Assembly (NCBI GenBank): GCA_003254925.1
Contig: QANZ01055964.1
Span: 70,922 to 134,921, forward strand
DNA length: 64,000 bases
Origin: Chamaecrista fasciculata
Lineage: Eukaryota; Streptophyta; Magnoliopsida; Fabales; Fabaceae
Direction of reading: 5' to 3'
Made by a program: the position numbers and the translations under genes. The notes beneath the pieces were generated by a model. The model did no database searches. It was not told the origin of the DNA and worked only from the letters and a program-made list of their open reading frames with translations. Positions 59,401 through 64,000 of this stretch are shown piece by piece; the first letter of the stretch is position 1, and every line of letters starts with the position of its first letter.

Positions 59401-62400
59401 TAGATGATAAATTAGTACAGTGAACTGAACTAGGGTGCCAACACATTTTACCAGCTAAGCTGGCTGGTCTGACACGGTTTTGAAAGATATGGAAAGGGAT
59501 TGTAAGAATAAAAAGCACTAAGATTTCACTCAGGTGACAGTCTTTCCTCCCACAGACATGTCCTTAGCTGATAGCAGTAGACTTAAATGATTTAGGGGTG
59601 ACGACCCCTGCCAGCACCATGCCTTAAGGACCTTTATCTTCCTTAGCCAACCACCATTAATAAAACCAGACCACTTCAGGCCACTCAACCATTTCAGTAT
59701 GTTTCCGACCTAGAACCTTGAAAATACAAAAGCAAGGTGTATTGTAACAACTAAGATAGGAAGAATGGGCCCCTGATATCTTTAAGTCTTCAACTTGTAA
59801 TATTACCACTGGTTTAATGATGATATCCTCACAAGACTGAGAACCAATATTTCAAGTTTTTTCCACCAAAAGAACATTACCTTACAGAAGTAGCAAAAGC
59901 ATTGGAAGAGTTTTGTGCACTTTCAAAACCAACTGCTTTTCCTAACTATCTGTCCCCCCCAAACACACATAAACGACCTATTAGTCAATCCACAACCAAT
60001 CTTTGCCTCAAATTCAGTGTGCCGAAAGCATACTTACAAAGAAAAATCAGAGTTGTATGTCACATTCTTTCTTACACTATAATCCAATTTTGGATTCATT
60101 TCTCGTTGAGTCCTTGCAGCTGCTGGTCTCAATATAGATGACATAGCTCCCAAACAATGAAAGCAATAGGCAAATGTTGGTTTTTATGTTCCTAGAAAAA
60201 ACTTATCAAGGAAGGCCCTATCTTATAAGTTTTGGCTTCAATAGTTATTTAGGAATATGCTACTACATCCATATAAATTCACTAGAGGCTTTCCGTGCCC
60301 TAACAGGCACGGAAATATGTATGTAACGTTTGATTTGAAATTTGTAGTTATTCAGTGGCTAAATAGTATATTTCTATTATTCAAGGACTAAATCGTTAGA
60401 AGTGTCAAAATTAAAAGACCAAATAATAAGTTTTCACTTTCTTAAATCCCATCTACTATTTACTCTCCCATTATCTAAACAGTCAGCCAATTATCAAGTT
60501 CCACATGTTTATTTCTTATTTTTTTAATTTAATTATTTTTGACCAACCAAAAGCATCCTCACACATATAATATAGTATAGATATAGATATAAAAACTCTT
60601 ATCCATGTTCAGCATATAACAGAAAGTTCAAAAAGGAGAAAAGAAAAAGAAATAGGAACCTGTGCTCCAGACATCATGCATGAATCTAATAGATTGCGAA
60701 GAATCTCAAGAAACTGGCAATTCATGTTGTCTCCAAAATCTGTTATCATTCCTTTAACCTGTAAATCACAGAAAAACAAATAAACAACTTGTTGACTAGC
60801 CTTCCAGAACATAGCAACCGAGTATGCAATTACAACTATGAAGTCAGAAAGCTTTAGGTGTTCACTAGTGAAAGGATTATGCATTGGTGTGAGTGGCACC
60901 TGAGTGCAAGTAGTATATCAAATTGGAATTTATTGTCACGGGAAAAAAGGGTCAATGCAATCCATGGACACAACATTGGTGTGAGGCACCTGAATTCAAT
61001 CTACGCGATCAAGTTGAATGTTTAAGAACATAATTTGGGGACCAAGTAAAACATGTAAAGAAGCTTAGTTTTAAATACAGAACGAAAAATTAGGAAAGTT
61101 CATGATAGTTTTAACCCAAAATTCACGTGATATACAGCAATTATTTGGAGTTGATACTTCTTCATGGTCTTATAATTGTAGTGACTCTAACGACCCAAGG
61201 GATCCTTATCCAATCACCATTGCTTCTAATTCTATATTGAACATCCACAATTAGTTAACTGCAAAGCTAACTCCGATATGTCTAGACCTCTATTGGTCTT
61301 CATGAAATTGCAACCTCAACAATGTCTGCTACCAGAGGATCAAGACAAAGTAAAAGGCGACAGAGACATCAGCATTCGCTGTTTTTTATACAAGGCCCCA
61401 TTATGGTATTTCCATAAGGAATAAAGTGAGTGCCAATTTTTATGCTTTGATCATAAGATATTAGTTGATACAAGAGCATGACATGAATCCCACATCTACT
61501 AACTCCACTCATTTCCATCCCACAGTCCTACATCAGCTGCATGCAAGACAATTTCCATTTCTATATAGCAGTGGTTATCCCCTTTTATCAGCCTGACTTT
61601 TCCAGATTGTTCTCCATACAAAGTCCTCACTCTTAAGAAGGCGAAAGTACATCAAGTCAGTTTAACTTTGTTTCAGTTTCACCAGAAATTTAGCAGTTAT
61701 AGTATTATGGTTATAGGCTGTATATTGTATCCTATAAGCACACATGTACATGCACACAAATATATCACACCAACAAGGTTATATGCTTTCTTCCAGTTCA
61801 TAATACAAGCAAGTCATTTTTTAAGTATCAATGACCTCTTCTGCATACAAAACATACCAATTGTCCTAGAAGAGTAATTCCATCCTGGCGAACAACATAC
61901 GATCGCAGAAGGTTAGGATCCTGATTCAAGAAAAGAATGAGGATATCTGTTCTGCAACCATCACAACTATATCCTATTAGCAATTAAACATAAGAAACGC
62001 GCAAAAACATTACAGTCAAAACTCAAAAGCTTATACAGATTACAGGGGCATAGGAGCATCAGTACCCAGTTAGCACAAGCTCCTTGTCCTCACTTTGCAA
62101 AACTTCAGTGATAATGCCAAAGATTCCTTCATTCATCAGATCCCTACAAGAATGCAAATTTTACAAACCAATGTGATTCCGTAAGACCCTTAGAAAAGGA
62201 AAAAAGAAAAAAGATTAAATAGGAGCTTGGTATTAGTTCTAGAGGCCAAATAGAGTACCGGAAGAGGTCACTTGTGATAATCACTCTAAAAGCTATAACA
62301 GGTATGGCATTTCCTAATTAAATTTCAGCAGTTTCTTTCAAAAGGTGGCTTTGTTAAGTAAAATAATGCTAAAAAATTATTCTCATAATCTCCCATATAT

Positions 62401-63513
62401 GACTGAGTTAATAAGACAAAAAAATCCAATATTGTTCTTTTTACATAGAATAAATAGATCAAAAAGGAACGAGTTTCCAGAAAAAGCCACATTTTACAAC
62501 AGTATAAATGAATGAACAAGATATCAAATATTATTTAAATAATTATTATAACGGTTTAAATTGTGCAGAATATCTTTAATACCAAAGATGAGAAGCAAAG
62601 GCCTCCTCCAGTGAGAAAAAGGGCAACACCATCTTTCAAGATGGTTAACCTATGAAACAAGAGCACTTGAAAAAAAAAGGGTAAATTACACTTTGGTACC
62701 CTATGGTTTGATCCTATTTCACTTTGGTACCCTGTGGTTTGAAACTTGACACTTTGGTACCCTGTGGTATTCTCCATTAACACTTTGGTACCCTTTGGGG
62801 TTATTTTGTAATTTTAACCATAACAAATTTTGCAAAAATTATATATTGACCCCAAAAAATTTTCAAAAATTACAAATAGGTCCCTGGATACATATTATCT
62901 AGGGACTAAAATGAAAACTTTTAAAAAAATTTGGGGTCAATGTGTAATTTTAGTAAAATTTGTTGTGGTTAAAATTACAAAATAAACCCAAAGGGTACCA
63001 AAGTGTTAATGGAGAATACCATAGGATACCAAAGTGTCAAGTTTCAAACCACGGGGTACCAAAGTGAAATAGGGTCAAACCACAGGGTACCAAAGTGTAA
63101 TTTACCCAAAAAAAAAATCATGCCAGTGTCTGACTCAAACATGCAGACATGACGTGGCACTTCAAAATATAAACCTAGACACCTTAAATTTAGCCGTGTC
63201 CCTATCTCTGCCAAATCTGTTTTAAGTATACAAATGCTTCTTAGTGCTTAACTAAACATGTAAAAGTCTTACTACTTATAAGTGAAGCAACCACCCATGA
63301 AAATGAGAAATAGAACCTATATTAACTTGAAAAATTACTAAATAGGAATTTAATACAACAGCGACTGATTCAAAATGTTAAATCAAGAAAACAAGGCACA
63401 AAACAGGCTAAGGATCAAGATGTAATTCAAGATATAACAAACCTAAAAAGCCGGATCTGGTGGACCATCTGTAAGCTCTTACTCAAACTACAAAATTCAT
63501 GCAAAAATTGCAC
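56492..63513 (-). CDS. PP4R3: Serine/threonine protein phosphatase 4 regulatory subunit 3 (PP4R3/SMEK/PSY2-like), C-terminal 553 aa
   Basis: Eleven exons are readable: 63443-63513, 62066-62143, 61858-61951, 60660-60758, 58850-59067, 58649-58763, 57651-57782, 57467-57574, 57288-57397, 57110-57211 and 56492-57026 (stop TAG). All junctions are GT/AG and in frame. The first part (LRLFRDLMNEGIFG-like, LNQDPNLLRSYVVRQDG, CQFLEILRNLLDS) is the SMK-1/DUF625 domain. Next come the helical repeats (RREKYLVAGAVRFVRTIL, LLNHFVRNNLLKPI, FWDQLVKFEYLVSIHSLKVK). The tail has an acidic DYDDDEDDEDY stretch and a Lys-rich nuclear-signal-like segment. The N-terminal PH/EVH1-like third lies beyond 64,000. The protein targets PP4 catalytic subunit to nuclear substrates; in Arabidopsis the pair acts in microRNA biogenesis. 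The acceptor for the exon at 57211 must be CAG/TGATGA, because the nearer-5' AG gives a stop. Confidence 0.95.
60282..60581 (-). mobile_element. Non-autonomous Helitron in an intron of PP4R3
   Basis: On the minus strand it starts A/TCTATACTATATTATATG and ends with hairpin CCGTGCC-TGTTA-GGGCACGG, a spacer and CTAG/T. Its body closely matches 9704-10084. It is 300 bp with no coding. Confidence 0.8.
62679..63107. mobile_element. MULE-like MITE, 'ggtaccctgtgg' family (copy 4), intron of PP4R3
   Basis: A 429 bp fold-back with GGGTAAATTACACTTTGGTA ends, inserted in an A-rich site (aaaaaaaa on both sides). It is highly similar to copy 3 at 45101-45499. Confidence 0.8.
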
Positions 63514-63744
63514 CTGTCCATCCATGTAAATTATAAATTAACAAAGAGAGAATCAGCAGTATAATGGATCACAAGCACCAAAATAACTACAATGATACAT
63601 GAAAGGAGATGCTCTGCACTAACATAAAATAAGTCAGGTAAAAAGGCTCCCGTTAGGAATAAATGAAGTGCTGCATTTCTTACAAATCAAGTTCAACCAC
63701 TTCTCTAGGGAAAAAATCAAACCAAGTTACTCATTAAATAGATT

Positions 63745-63890
63745 GTGAATAGCTTGTTTATGCACGTTTGTATTGCCAAGCTATGATAAATATTTAATAC
63801 AAATTATCACCATTTAGATTCGTGAATAGCTTGTTTATGCACGTTTGTATTGCCAAGCTATGATAAATATTTAATACAAATTATCACCAT
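63745..63890. repeat. Tandem duplication of 69 bp (period 77)
   Basis: Two identical 69 bp copies, starting gtgaatagcttgtttatgca and ending attatcaccat, are separated by 8 bp. They lie in a PP4R3 intron upstream of the last recognised exon; 63514-64000 contains no other exon. Confidence 0.9.
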
Positions 63891-64000
63891 ATTGTGATCA
63901 ATAGTTGCAGAAAAGAACCAAGTTCCAAGTTAAAAACACAGTCCGTCCATGGTATTACCCTTACATTCAAGGATTAACAAATATAGTGGCATGAACAAGT

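Noticed and set aside
61858..61920. Acceptor AATCAG/GATCC as start of a 63 bp PP4R3 exon
   Set aside because: The sequence upstream (TDILILFLNQ) is conserved coding and joins in frame from an acceptor at 61951, so the exon is 94 bp.
1..64000. CRISPR arrays, operons or bacterial features
   Set aside because: The window is plant nuclear DNA; the spaced repeats seen are microsatellites, MITEs and tandem duplications.

Overview
The window is nuclear DNA of a dicot plant. The evidence is AT-rich sequence, intron-containing genes with GT/AG splice sites, plant-type P450, OEP16 and PP4R3 proteins, and plant transposon classes (CACTA, MULE, hAT and Stowaway MITEs, Helitrons, Au-type SINEs, a TRIM, a copia-type solo LTR). 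It looks like a core eudicot, perhaps a rosid; I cannot name the species.

Region 1 (1-46,921) is a tandem array of cytochrome P450 genes, all on the minus strand and all resembling CYP736A (CYP71 clan). In order: A (391-1578, cut by the window edge), B (6561-10249, intact), C (23346-29426, intact), D (30970-34272, pseudogene with several lesions), E (36515-37356, a lone frameshifted last exon) and F (43406-46921, intact and most divergent). The complete copies share one structure: a short membrane-anchor exon, a ~575 bp exon ending at Asp-Leu-Gln, and a ~850 bp exon carrying the I helix, ExxR, PERF and heme-Cys motifs. A to D also share promoter motifs, and C and D share upstream DNA, so whole units were duplicated. 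The spacers and introns are packed with transposons.

The most unusual part is 18,095-22,817. A 624 bp tandem duplication carries a 3472 bp CACTA transposon in one copy only, and the second copy preserves the empty site. Inside the CACTA element is a recognisable MIR156 hairpin (20,417-20,514) whose mature strand differs from canonical miR156 at one base. A Pack-MULE-like element with captured, apparently intron-containing coding sequence lies in intron 2 of gene C.

Region 2 (49,149-64,000) is conserved housekeeping sequence on the minus strand. A complete seven-exon OEP16-2 type gene (180 aa) has ABRE-like boxes upstream. It is followed by the last 11 exons (553 aa) of PP4R3/SMEK, the regulatory subunit 3 of protein phosphatase 4, which continues past the right edge. 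No functional link between the P450 array and these two genes is visible.
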